DNA from: Stomatohabitans albus
GTDB taxonomy: Bacteria; Actinomycetota; Nitriliruptoria; Euzebyales; Euzebyaceae
Length of the DNA stretch: 60,461 nucleotides
Assembly: GCF_036336025.1 (NCBI RefSeq)
Contig: NZ_JAYKKE010000003.1
Coordinates: forward strand, 171,508 to 231,968
Direction: 5' to 3'
In this document: piece by piece, positions 8,856-17,478 of the stretch
Numbering within the stretch: position 1 is the stretch's first letter
How the letters are laid out: every line of letters begins with the position of its first letter
Notes under the pieces: generated by a model
Databases searched by the model: none
Told to the model about the DNA's origin: nothing
The model's input: only the letters and a program-made list of their open reading frames with translations
Position numbers and translations under genes: made by a program

Positions 8856-9743
8856 CTACTGAAATAGTGCAAGGCCTGGAACTGATGCCAGGGCGTAGAC
8901 AATGCCCATGCCATAGCCGAACCAGACAGAGTGTTTGGTTTCTCGGGCAGCCATGATGACCATCGCTAATGCAGCAAGGGGGCCAAGCATGATGAGTGAA
9001 AAGGCAAAGCCAGGGAAGTTCGTAATCACCGCCAAGATATTGACCTCAGCTAAGAACAAAATACCGCCGATGGTGTACCACGTATTTTTATACACGTTGC
9101 CACTCAACCCAAGCACTCGTTCAGCCAGTAACCAGGCAGCACCAGAGGCAATTGGGAGGGCAACGATAGTGCTCTCACGCAGGCTTGTTTCGAATTGTGC
9201 GTTGGAGAGTGCCCCGATGATAGAAAAGCCCATGGCAGCGACCAAACCAAGCCCAATCATCACCCCAACCATTCGCATGGTTACCTCACTCGCAGGGGCC
9301 TGAAAACCACCGAACGCCGCCTCAGCTCGCAGAACCATAAACGTGATAGCGACGCTAAGCCCAATCCATTTGAACGCAATTGGTATAAACCCGCCGATGC
9401 CACCAAAGAGCCCAATACCACCTGTACCTACCTGGATAGCTAAGACGGCAAGCACAAGGGGGAGGGCGACAACCGCGCCTTTGAACCCGTCTTTGACTGT
9501 GCCACGATACAAGTCACTGACTGGTTGTTTCCGGCTGTACTGCAACCAGAATGGAACACCAACCAATAGCCCTGCCACAAGTAAGGTACGTACCCAGTAC
9601 TGGAGTGTTGGATCAGGAATGAGTCCGGTGACCAGAGACGTCAAGAGTGGTCCGAACAGAATTAAGGCACTCACAAGAAAGAAGTCACTTCTGGCGATGT
9701 CTGGGCGTAAAAACATAGTTAGAGTGTATGTGAGGTGAGACAT
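8856..9743 (-). CDS. Polytopic membrane protein of unknown function
   Basis: About 295 residues with roughly nine hydrophobic segments and few soluble motifs (for example FFLVSALILFGPLLTSLV and ITFMVLRAEAAFGGF). I do not recognise a family. A longer open frame runs to 9857 but would overlap the divergent GGDEF gene and begins with Cys/Arg-rich sequence, so an internal start is preferred, either ATG at 9743 or ATG at 9716 (MFLRPD). Neither has a clear ribosome binding site. A transporter or sensor role cannot be distinguished. Confidence 0.6.
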   Translation of the reverse strand: MSHLTYTLTMFLRPDIARSDFFLVSALILFGPLLTSLVTGLIPDPTLQYWVRTLLVAGLLVGVPFWLQYSRKQPVSDLYRGTVKDGFKGAVVALPLVLAVLAIQVGTGGIGLFGGIGGFIPIAFKWIGLSVAITFMVLRAEAAFGGFQAPASEVTMRMVGVMIGLGLVAAMGFSIIGALSNAQFETSLRESTIVALPIASGAAWLLAERVLGLSGNVYKNTWYTIGGILFLAEVNILAVITNFPGFAFSLIMLGPLAALAMVIMAARETKHSVWFGYGMGIVYALASVPGLALFQ

Positions 9744-9775
9744 CCACAATAAGCAAAGTAAGCGTGGAGACTTGC

Positions 9776-9802
9776 TTAAATCGGGAAAGAGCGTGCCGAT
9801 AG
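9776..9802 (+). promoter_or_regulatory. Sigma-28-type promoter of the PAS-GGDEF gene
   Basis: TTAA, 15 nt, GCCGATAG (equivalently TAAA with a 14-nt spacer). It ends 12 bases before the ATG at 9815, so the transcript would have almost no leader. The layout nearly matches the lipoprotein promoter at 14000-14026 (both TTAAATCG ... GCCGATAG). Confidence 0.6.
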
Positions 9803-9814
9803 GATTCACTGCCC

Positions 9815-11029
9815 ATGAACCAGGACATTTCGCCCGACAACACCCCCGAAGATCCACTGGATTTATTGCCAGGGGCAGATTTTTTTGATCTTCTTTCCGT
9901 TCCGATGCTTCTGCTCGATTTGTCGGGTCACATCACCTGGACAAACCGGGCATGGATAGACCACAACATCAGTCCCAATCTGCCCGACGGGCAGCCAGGA
10001 ATGGGGCTGCATTTTGGACGGGATGTGTTGTCGGTAACTAATAACGCACTGAGCCAGGTGTTACGCGAAAAAGGTAAATCTGAACAAGACGTTTGTGCTT
10101 CAGATAACGAAACCTGGTGGCGTGTGATGTTTGAACACATCGAAACAGCCATTTTGGTATTTGTGTTCCCAACCACCGATCTTCACGGCGGTCTCGACTT
10201 GTTAAACGCGGTCAGTGTGGCGGTCGTACGCACCTCACCTGACGGGATGATCGAATGGTCTAACTCGGTGTACAACCAGCTTCGTAACGGGTTCAACGAT
10301 GTTGGTGAAAGTCTTTGGAACCAACTTGGGCACATTAAAGAATGGCGTCCCCCGCGTGGTATCGAAACAAGCGGTCCAAATGAGGTGTGGCTCCCCTGCC
10401 AGGATGGGGGAACCTGGGTAGAAGTCCATACTCGACCCTTAACGAATGGTGATCGACTAATTGGGCATTTGGCCACCTTGTACGACATCACTATTCGTAT
10501 GGAGTTACGTCGTCAAGCTGAAAAGGCCTGGGTGGATGAGCTGACCTGTCTCGCCAACCGCCGAGGACTTCAACGTGCCCTTGAGAAGGTTCGCCTTATG
10601 CGTGAAGGAACGTTGGGTCGTTCCTTGGCGTTCATGATGATCGACCTTAACGGGTTCAAACAAGTGAATGACCTGAAAGGGCACAAAGCAGGCGATGAAG
10701 TCTTGCGCGCTGTCGCTGAACGGCTTCGAGCCATCGTGCGCCATACGGATACGCCAGCCCGTTTAGGTGGAGATGAGTTTGCGGTGCTCCTCCCCTACGC
10801 AACCGAAGAAGAGGCTATGCGGGTAGCCAAGCGTGTGGATATGGCCCTCTCACGACCGGTGCTTATCGATGAAGCTCCGGTGAATACGGGCGCATCGGTC
10901 GGGATCGTCTTAACTGATGAAGTCAAGTCTTTTAGTGATTTACTTGTTGCCGCAGACGACGCCATGTACGCATCTAAACGTGAACAGGGCGGCCCGGTGC
11001 TTATCCGAGATTTCATAGAATCAACGTAG
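9815..11029 (+). CDS. Diguanylate cyclase with two PAS-like domains (PAS-PAS-GGDEF)
   Basis: Makes cyclic di-GMP from two GTP. Two PAS-like segments (about 20-115 and 128-235; SVPMLLLDLSGHITWTN and VSVAVVRTSPDGMIEWSN) precede a GGDEF domain (about 240-400). The active-site GGDEF is at residues 318-322 and is intact. RHTD at 309-312, exactly five residues before it, is a product-inhibition I-site (RxxD). No membrane segment and no EAL domain, so a soluble, feedback-controlled cyclase is expected. The predicted sigma-28 promoter immediately upstream would tie its expression to the late flagellar programme. Confidence 0.9.
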   Translation: MNQDISPDNTPEDPLDLLPGADFFDLLSVPMLLLDLSGHITWTNRAWIDHNISPNLPDGQPGMGLHFGRDVLSVTNNALSQVLREKGKSEQDVCASDNETWWRVMFEHIETAILVFVFPTTDLHGGLDLLNAVSVAVVRTSPDGMIEWSNSVYNQLRNGFNDVGESLWNQLGHIKEWRPPRGIETSGPNEVWLPCQDGGTWVEVHTRPLTNGDRLIGHLATLYDITIRMELRRQAEKAWVDELTCLANRRGLQRALEKVRLMREGTLGRSLAFMMIDLNGFKQVNDLKGHKAGDEVLRAVAERLRAIVRHTDTPARLGGDEFAVLLPYATEEEAMRVAKRVDMALSRPVLIDEAPVNTGASVGIVLTDEVKSFSDLLVAADDAMYASKREQGGPVLIRDFIEST

Positions 11030-11074
11030 GCTTCCATCCTCACCGAGTGGGTGAGGTGATTGAGCGACTAGCCT

Positions 11075-13060
11075 GTGGGCGTGGAGTATTTAGAAGGGCT
11101 CAACGCCGAGCAGCGACGAGCGGTAGAAACCCTACGCGGCCCTGTCCGTATTTTGGCTGGAGCTGGAACCGGTAAGACCCGCACGATCACCCATCGGATC
11201 GCCCATCAGATTCACACTGGTACGTTTGCACCCAGTGAGGTCATGGCAGTGACGTTCACCGACCGTGCGGCTGGAGAACTCCGTGATCGACTCGCCACCT
11301 TGGGAGTGCCAACTTCAATTCGGGCAGCCACTGTCCACGCCGCAGCTTGGGCACAGGTGAGGTATTTCTGGGGCCACCTTTCTGATCGACCTATCCCTGA
11401 GGTCATACCAAACCCGTTCCGGGTGGTTGGGCCGATTGCGAGACGACTCGATGTGGAAGCGGCTGACCTTATCAACGAAATGAACTGGGCCGCTAACGCG
11501 AACCTCACCCCTGAGCAGGTGGCAACGAGTGGACGAGATGAGCTTGTCAGTCCTACCGACTTGGCCGATGCGATTACCGACTACACCGAAGCCAAGCGCT
11601 TGAATGATTGGATCGACTATCACGATATGTTGCGCCTGGCGATTCGCCTGGGTGATACCTCCGCGATCACGACCATTCGAGAACGCTATCGAGCCTTCAC
11701 CATTGACGAGTTCCAAGACACCAATGCGCTCCAATGGGCATTGTTACGCCTGTGGGATGGTGGCCGTGGTGAGATGTGTGTGGTGGGTGATCCGTGCCAG
11801 TCAATCTTTGGGTTTACCGGCGCAAATGCGAGCTATCTGACGGGATTCACTGACCACTATCCAGAGGCTGCAACCGTTGCGTTACGCGAGTCGTATCGGT
11901 CAACAAACGAGATTGTGGCGTTCACCAATCAGATTTTGCCCAATGAGGCAAACCTGATCGCCCAAGCCCCATGTCATGGCCCTGAACCAAAGGTGTACAC
12001 CTACACAACCGCAGCGAATGAACAAGCGGGCACGATCAAGAAGATTCAACAACTGCTAGACCATGGCCTGCCAGCCAGTGACATTGCCATATTGGTACGG
12101 CTGAATGTACAAACCGCCGACTGGGAACAAGCCTTGTGGGAGGCTGGAATTCCTGTGGTTATCCCTGGGGAAGGGTCGTTTTATGCTCGCCGTGAAGTTG
12201 TAGCCGTCATTCAGGCCCTCATAACGGCGTACCACCAGGTACAAGAGCAAGAAGCCAATCGGCCACCGTTAGTGGGTACGCCTCCCCCACCAACTGTTGA
12301 GGGCATGATCGCAGAGTTAGATGTACTAATCAAACGGGGATTGCGGTGGTCTCCAACGGCTCCCATTCCCGTTGGCGCTAAAGCACGAGAAACCTGGCAG
12401 GTTATTGCGACTATTCGCAACCAGTGCATCAACCTCATCAAAGCTGGGCATTCCCTTGCAGAAACTATTGGTGAGGTAGATGCCCGTCGAGCACGTCAAG
12501 GGCATGTGCAGGAGGCGGCTGTCACGCTGATGACGTTGCATAAGTCCAAGGGCACCGAGTTTCGTGTGGTCATTATCCCTGCCTGTGAACGTGGTTTTCT
12601 CCCGGTCACGCAAGCGAAAACGCCAGAAGAACAAGCCGAAGAACAGCGGTTGTTTTATGTGGGTTGTACCCGCGCAAAGCAGTTGTTATTGCTTTCTTAC
12701 GCCCAACTGCGGGTTCACCCGGTCTCGGGGAAGGCACAGAAGCGGAAACCGTCACCCTTTATTCCTGGGGTGGAGACGGCAGCACGGAAGGCATCGAGGG
12801 CCAAACCTGGGCGTGAGTTACCTGAAACCGCTGTGGTACAGGCGTTACGAACCTGGCGGTTGGCACGGGCGAAGTCCGACGGTGTTCCAGCCTTTGTTGT
12901 TCTCGGGAATACTGCCCTGCTGGCCATTGCTGAAACGATGCCGGCAACTCCCCAAGAGCTTGAAGCCGTGTATGGGATGGGACCAAAAAAGGTAGTGCTG
13001 TACGGTGATGACATTTTGCACGTGCTTCGCACAGCAACACAGGACCGCGGAGAGGCGTAA
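11075..13060 (+). CDS. uvrD2: UvrD/PcrA-family DNA helicase with C-terminal HRDC domain (UvrD2-like)
   Basis: Superfamily 1A ATP-dependent DNA helicase of actinobacterial UvrD2 type, likely in repair or replication support. Walker A AGAGTGKT is near residues 29-36, Walker B is DEFQDT, motif IV/V sequences VALRESYRS and TLHKSKGTEF are present, and motif VI is RLFYVGCTRA. The last 70 or so residues form an HRDC domain (LRTWRLARAKSDGVPAFVV ... YGMGPKKV). The four-cysteine motif between helicase and HRDC in mycobacterial UvrD2 is not apparent. GTG start at 11075. Confidence 0.88.
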   Translation: MGVEYLEGLNAEQRRAVETLRGPVRILAGAGTGKTRTITHRIAHQIHTGTFAPSEVMAVTFTDRAAGELRDRLATLGVPTSIRAATVHAAAWAQVRYFWGHLSDRPIPEVIPNPFRVVGPIARRLDVEAADLINEMNWAANANLTPEQVATSGRDELVSPTDLADAITDYTEAKRLNDWIDYHDMLRLAIRLGDTSAITTIRERYRAFTIDEFQDTNALQWALLRLWDGGRGEMCVVGDPCQSIFGFTGANASYLTGFTDHYPEAATVALRESYRSTNEIVAFTNQILPNEANLIAQAPCHGPEPKVYTYTTAANEQAGTIKKIQQLLDHGLPASDIAILVRLNVQTADWEQALWEAGIPVVIPGEGSFYARREVVAVIQALITAYHQVQEQEANRPPLVGTPPPPTVEGMIAELDVLIKRGLRWSPTAPIPVGAKARETWQVIATIRNQCINLIKAGHSLAETIGEVDARRARQGHVQEAAVTLMTLHKSKGTEFRVVIIPACERGFLPVTQAKTPEEQAEEQRLFYVGCTRAKQLLLLSYAQLRVHPVSGKAQKRKPSPFIPGVETAARKASRAKPGRELPETAVVQALRTWRLARAKSDGVPAFVVLGNTALLAIAETMPATPQELEAVYGMGPKKVVLYGDDILHVLRTATQDRGEA

Positions 13061-13093
13061 GCCGTCCACATTGCGCAACGAGGTGTCTTCTCG

Positions 13094-13957
13094 TCACTCA
13101 CCTGCACCGAGGGTGCCCGGAGGATGGCCTCCTGGTTGAGCCACAGGGTCGCCCGCTACGCCTGGGGCCGGTTGGATGCCCGGTGTGCTGGATCGTGGTA
13201 CATCACCTGGCATCACGATTTCTTCAACCCGGTCAATCTTGCCTCCCGTCACTCTGATGGCAGCGACTGGCCACTGCCGTTCACCAAGCGGCTGTTTACT
13301 GGGTGGATATGGGGGTAGGGTCCGTCGAAAAAGTCCGAGTGCACACGGGCTCAACCCTTCGGCGCAGGCATAGCGAACCTCATCATGGACACGCAGCCAG
13401 TACAGTTCGCCTCCAGGGTTGGAAATAGTTGGTGATGCCCCACCAGTAAAACACACCGGATCAACGAGTAACCCAAAGTGTTTCCAATCCTCAGCGTTTT
13501 GAGATTCTGGAGCACGCCCGCCGACCATGACAACCCGCCAACCATCATCAACGGCACCCTTGGGTGCGGTGCAAGCATCCTTGACGAGCCGGTCTACCTT
13601 CCCGTCAAAGCGGTCAGGTAGGTTCGATGACACTGCGGCAGATGGGGAGACAGAAGGACTGGCTGATGCGGAGGTGGCTACAGACGGCCGCATTGAAGGA
13701 GTTGGATTTCCTTGGATTACTGTGGATTCCCATGATTGTTCACGGCTTCCTTCGCTATGCGTTCCTTGCCCACTTTCCCCTGACTGGGGAGAGGATGGAC
13801 CGTTCGGTATCGACGCAATCGCCTGTGCGGATGGATCACGGCTAGGGCTTGCATCGGCGGGGATAACCGGGGCAGGTGTACTTGCACATCCACACAGCAC
13901 AACGCTCAGTACTAGAGCGAATGCCCACGTATGTTGCTGGAGTTGGTGCCTACTCAT
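13094..13957 (-). CDS. Secreted lipoprotein with Ser/Pro-rich linker, unknown function
   Basis: 287 residues starting MSRHQ with a hydrophobic stretch and lipobox LCGC, so Cys24 would be lipidated and the protein tethered outside the membrane. A Ser/Pro/Thr-rich linker (about 30-112) leads to a folded-looking domain (about 113-250) with four cysteines (DACTAP, VCFTGG, YACAEG, PCALG) that may form disulfides. A Pro/Gly tail follows. No family recognised. A sigma-28-like promoter 43 bases upstream suggests a link to motility or surface behaviour. Confidence 0.7.
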   Translation of the reverse strand: MSRHQLQQHTWAFALVLSVVLCGCASTPAPVIPADASPSRDPSAQAIASIPNGPSSPQSGESGQGTHSEGSREQSWESTVIQGNPTPSMRPSVATSASASPSVSPSAAVSSNLPDRFDGKVDRLVKDACTAPKGAVDDGWRVVMVGGRAPESQNAEDWKHFGLLVDPVCFTGGASPTISNPGGELYWLRVHDEVRYACAEGLSPCALGLFRRTLPPYPPSKQPLGERQWPVAAIRVTGGKIDRVEEIVMPGDVPRSSTPGIQPAPGVAGDPVAQPGGHPPGTLGAGE

Positions 13958-13999
13958 CGGTCCGCCTCGACGCTGATACTCGTAGTGTTCAGCTATCTT

Positions 14000-14026
14000 C
14001 TATCGGCTACCCCTTGTGCGATTTAA
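14000..14026 (-). promoter_or_regulatory. Sigma-28-type promoter of the lipoprotein gene
   Basis: Read on the minus strand: TTAA, 15 nt, GCCGATAG (or TAAA with 14 nt). It overlaps the pncB stop codon and lies 43 bases before the lipoprotein ATG. The sequence closely parallels the promoter of the GGDEF gene. Confidence 0.55.
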
Positions 14027-15375
14027 TCGCGGCGCCCATCAGCAACATCATCCAATACCTGTGTGCGTAATGCCTCTAAGGCAGCAGACCGTTCAACTCG
14101 CCAGTCACGCCCGATCCCATCGTGGCTATGCTCAGCCAGCCAGGCTTGCTGTGCAATGGCACGTTCACGTGATTCATGCACGGTCGGAATATCAACGATG
14201 ATCTCGCCATTGGCCATCATCTGCACCAGCTGCGGTTCTCCGGGCTGGTCTTCGTTGTCGAGACCGATTACATCACCTTGATCCGTACGCCACACCTGCT
14301 TTCGCCCAGGGTTTGATGTTTTTGCCGGGGTATCACTCCGTTTCGCAACAGGTACCCCATTGATTTCAGCCATCTTGTAGACCCCCGCAATCGTGGGATC
14401 TTGTTTGGCCGTCACCAGGCTCGTACCAACCCCATACGAATCAATAGGGGCACCTTTGGCGCGCAATTCAGCAATCCGCTGGGCGTCCAAATCACCGCTG
14501 GCCACAATCATCACATCATGCAAGCCGGCTGAATCGAGCATTCGGCGTGCTTCGGTACTCAGATATGCGAGATCGCCACTATCGAGGCGAATTCCTTTCA
14601 GTTGTTCCCCCCGTTCACGCATCGCTAACCCAACCTTGATAGCGTTGGGAACTCCGGTGTTTAACGTGTCATAGGTATCAACGAGTAAGACACAATCTTC
14701 GGGGAATGTGCGCGCAAAGGCTTCAAAGCTCTCTAACTCAGTGTCAAAGGCCATCACCCATGCATGCGCTTGTGTTCCCGCAACAGGCATGTCGTATCGC
14801 TTGGCACTTTCGACATTTGACGTTGCGTCACATCCACCCAAATAGGCTGAACGGCTAGCCGTCATTGCCCCATCGGGGCCATGGGCCCGTCGTGCACCAA
14901 ACTCCAAAATCAACGCGCCACCACTCACCCGACGAACCTGCGCTGCGTTAGACGCCACAAGAGTTGAATAACACATCGTGTTAATTAGCGCCGTTTCCAC
15001 GAGCTGTGCTTGGGCAAGTGGAGCTTGAACCCGAAGAACCGGTTCATTTCCAAACGCCACAGTGCCTTCAGGCATGGCCCATACGTCACCGGTGAAGCGC
15101 ATCTTGGCAAGATCTTGTTCAATGAAATCGCTGGGCAGGCTTGTTGAACGCAAATAGTCCAAGTCGGCTTGGGTAAAGCGCAACGCTTCTAAAAACTGTA
15201 ACGCAGCTGCCTGCCCAGATGTCACCAATAAATCAACCCCAAACGGGAGTCGTCTAAAGAAGAAATCAAAGGTCACGGGAGCATCCGCAAGTTGGGCTTG
15301 GGCATAGCCAGCCATCATCGTCAGCTCGTAATAATCCGTAAACAATGCGCTTGGGTGTTCGTGCAACATAGGCAC
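14023..15375 (-). CDS. pncB: Nicotinate phosphoribosyltransferase
   Basis: Converts nicotinate and PRPP to nicotinate mononucleotide in NAD salvage, in the cytoplasm. The 450-residue product is full length for the actinobacterial type. Diagnostic segments include LFTDYYELTMMAGY at the N-terminus, FDFFFRRLPFG, ILEFGARRAHGPDGA (phosphoribosyl-site Arg/His), GTQAHAWVMAF, VLLVDTYDT, GIRLDSGDLAYLS and YGVGTSLVT. ATG at 15375 or two codons later (15369). Divergent from the HAD gene across 157 bases. The lipoprotein gene follows it on the same strand. Confidence 0.95.
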   Translation of the reverse strand: MPMLHEHPSALFTDYYELTMMAGYAQAQLADAPVTFDFFFRRLPFGVDLLVTSGQAAALQFLEALRFTQADLDYLRSTSLPSDFIEQDLAKMRFTGDVWAMPEGTVAFGNEPVLRVQAPLAQAQLVETALINTMCYSTLVASNAAQVRRVSGGALILEFGARRAHGPDGAMTASRSAYLGGCDATSNVESAKRYDMPVAGTQAHAWVMAFDTELESFEAFARTFPEDCVLLVDTYDTLNTGVPNAIKVGLAMRERGEQLKGIRLDSGDLAYLSTEARRMLDSAGLHDVMIVASGDLDAQRIAELRAKGAPIDSYGVGTSLVTAKQDPTIAGVYKMAEINGVPVAKRSDTPAKTSNPGRKQVWRTDQGDVIGLDNEDQPGEPQLVQMMANGEIIVDIPTVHESRERAIAQQAWLAEHSHDGIGRDWRVERSAALEALRTQVLDDVADGRRD

Positions 15376-15532
15376 AAGGCTAGGCGATCAACCCTGTTTT
15401 GTGGTCATATCCATTGGTTGCCTCATGTGTGAATAGCATTCATACCTACGAAATCTTGTACATTCGCGTAATTGCATAAAACGTTCATCAGTAAAGAGGG
15501 GCATTTTTGTATGCATAACATAAGGTTGTGGC

Positions 15533-16408
15533 ATGACATTAAATCAACCGATTGAAGCATGGTTAACCGACATGGACGGGGTGCTGATCCGTGAAGGAGA
15601 AGCCATCCCCGGTGCCCGTGAATTTATTCAGGCATTAACTGAAAAAGAGGTGCCGTTTTTGGTTTTAACCAATAACAGCATTTACACCCCCCGCGACTTG
15701 GCCGCCAAGCTCCACCACCAAGGCCTCGACATTCCCGAAGAGCGTATCTGGACATCTGCGCTCGCAACCGCTGTGTTCTTGAACGACCAGATGCCAGGGG
15801 CGAGTGCCTATGTCATGGGTGAAGCTGGATTAACCACGGCACTGCATGAGGCCGGACTGACGATGACGAGCCTTGACCCTGATTATGTGGTGCTCGGTGA
15901 AACTCGTACTTACAGTTTTGATGCCATCACGCAGGCCATTCGCTTAATTAAAGATGGTGCTCGCTTTATCGCAACGAACCCAGATGCCACCGGCCCAAGC
16001 CCACAGGGCCCGCTGCCTGCGACCGGCGCCGTTGCCGCCCTCATCACCAAGGCAACAAACGTGAAGCCGTATTACGTCGGCAAGCCAAACCCCATGATGT
16101 TCCGTTCGGCTCTCAACCGTATTGATGCCCACTCGGAAACCACCGCCATGATCGGTGACCGGATGAACACAGATGTCGTTGCAGGTATGGAAGCTGGTAT
16201 GCGCACCTACTTGACCCTGACAGGGTCAACCCAGCTTGAGGAAGTGACAACCTTCCCGTTCTTCCCGACCGCCATCATGAACTCAATCGCTGATTTGGTG
16301 CCTTACGTCGGGAGCGGTACAGCCCCCAAACCGTCGATGGAACCGCCAAAGCCCAAGTCACGAGAAGACTCTCCCTATCCCATGCCCATTCACGATATCG
16401 AGCATTAA
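15533..16408 (+). CDS. HAD-IIA (NagD-like) phosphatase
   Basis: Haloacid-dehalogenase hydrolase of the NagD/phosphoglycolate phosphatase subfamily. Nucleophile motif DMDGVL with Asp13 and Asp15, motif II LTNNS, the C2-type cap in the middle, then GKPNPMMF and IGDRMNTDV as motifs III and IV. A Pro-rich tail of about 25 residues follows the domain. Substrate cannot be read from the sequence. The stop overlaps the next ATG (TAATG), so the Fic-like gene is translationally coupled. Confidence 0.87.
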   Translation: MTLNQPIEAWLTDMDGVLIREGEAIPGAREFIQALTEKEVPFLVLTNNSIYTPRDLAAKLHHQGLDIPEERIWTSALATAVFLNDQMPGASAYVMGEAGLTTALHEAGLTMTSLDPDYVVLGETRTYSFDAITQAIRLIKDGARFIATNPDATGPSPQGPLPATGAVAALITKATNVKPYYVGKPNPMMFRSALNRIDAHSETTAMIGDRMNTDVVAGMEAGMRTYLTLTGSTQLEEVTTFPFFPTAIMNSIADLVPYVGSGTAPKPSMEPPKPKSREDSPYPMPIHDIEH

Positions 16409-17478
16409 TGTCTATGAGCGCCTACCCAGCCAGTATCGCGCCTCTCATTACGGCAGACCAACGCCTTGTTGACCTGACCGGTCGGGCGCGGGCTGCTCTG
16501 GCGCTCTTAAATCCAGAAGATCGCTCGCTCAACAGTGTCTTTGAATTGAGCGAACGCAACGCCACCCATCGCTCCGTCGCAGTGCATTCACTGCGCTTAG
16601 ATGGGTGTGATACCTCGCTGGATTTAGCTAAGGGGTTTGACCAAGTTGAGCGTGCACCGCAAGATACCGGCCCGCTCGGTATCGTCGATCTCAATGACAC
16701 ACTGGCTGTGCAACGCCAGGAATACCAGTGCATGCGCGATGTGCTTTCTGCAAGTCAAACCCTCATCCCTGGATGGCTCGCCGACCCTATTGGCGCATTA
16801 AAAATTATCCACCGTATGGTTACCAACGGCCTCGCCACCGATGACACCGCAGGTCGTTGGCGTTCCATAGACCATGTGATGAGCGATAGCCAAACTGGTC
16901 AAGCCATCTACACTCCTCCTCCGTCATCAGCCGTTGACGATTTGATGGCCGACCTGGGCTTGTGGATTTTGGGTAAATCCTGGCGCTACGACCCACTCGT
17001 GGTAGCCGGTGTCGTGAACTGGCGCATTCTGACCGTTATGCCATTTTCGTCCGCAAATGGCCGAGTTGCGCGCCTCGCTGCCCGCCTGGTGCTCTTGGCC
17101 AGTGAAGGTGATATGGCTGACCAGTTGAATCCCGAAGCGTTTTGGGCGCGTGACATCATGGCCTATCACCGTGAAGTGGGTGCCAGTCTGCGCCGAACCG
17201 GTCTTGCTCAATGGTTGAGTTGGCAGGTCTGGGCCATTGCCCACAGCGCTGAACATCAACTCCGAGAACGGAGCTCGTCACTGCGCCTGCGTGCGATGGT
17301 GCACGATGATGTAGCAACCTACGTGTTGGGGCACACCCAGTTCTCGATCAAAGACTTTGCAACCGCATGTGGATTGAGCCTTCGTGAGGCTACCGACCAG
17401 CTCGCAAAAGCCCGCCGAGCTGGCATGGTGCTCGATATGCCAGACGGGATGTATTGGACTGCTAACGCCGGCGTGTAG
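16408..17478 (+). CDS. Fic-domain-like protein with degenerate catalytic motif
   Basis: 356 residues. The Fic fold is recognisable from GRWRSIDHVM, YTPPPSSAVDDLM and a helix ending in MPFSSANGRVAR. The canonical HPFxxGNGRxxR motif is altered at residues 211-219: the catalytic His is Met (ATG at 17038-17040) and the first Gly is Ala. AMP transfer by the usual mechanism is therefore unlikely. The last 60 residues look like a winged helix (FSIKDFATACGLSLREATDQ), common in bacterial Fic proteins. The frame is intact, so this is probably a functional pseudo-enzyme rather than a decaying gene. Its coupling to the HAD phosphatase is the only functional hint. Confidence 0.75.
   Translation: MSMSAYPASIAPLITADQRLVDLTGRARAALALLNPEDRSLNSVFELSERNATHRSVAVHSLRLDGCDTSLDLAKGFDQVERAPQDTGPLGIVDLNDTLAVQRQEYQCMRDVLSASQTLIPGWLADPIGALKIIHRMVTNGLATDDTAGRWRSIDHVMSDSQTGQAIYTPPPSSAVDDLMADLGLWILGKSWRYDPLVVAGVVNWRILTVMPFSSANGRVARLAARLVLLASEGDMADQLNPEAFWARDIMAYHREVGASLRRTGLAQWLSWQVWAIAHSAEHQLRERSSSLRLRAMVHDDVATYVLGHTQFSIKDFATACGLSLREATDQLAKARRAGMVLDMPDGMYWTANAGV

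Noticed and set aside
9744-9857. Longer N-terminus for the membrane protein at 8856-9743
   Set aside because: It would overlap the start of the divergent GGDEF gene and encodes Cys/Arg-rich sequence unlike a membrane protein start.
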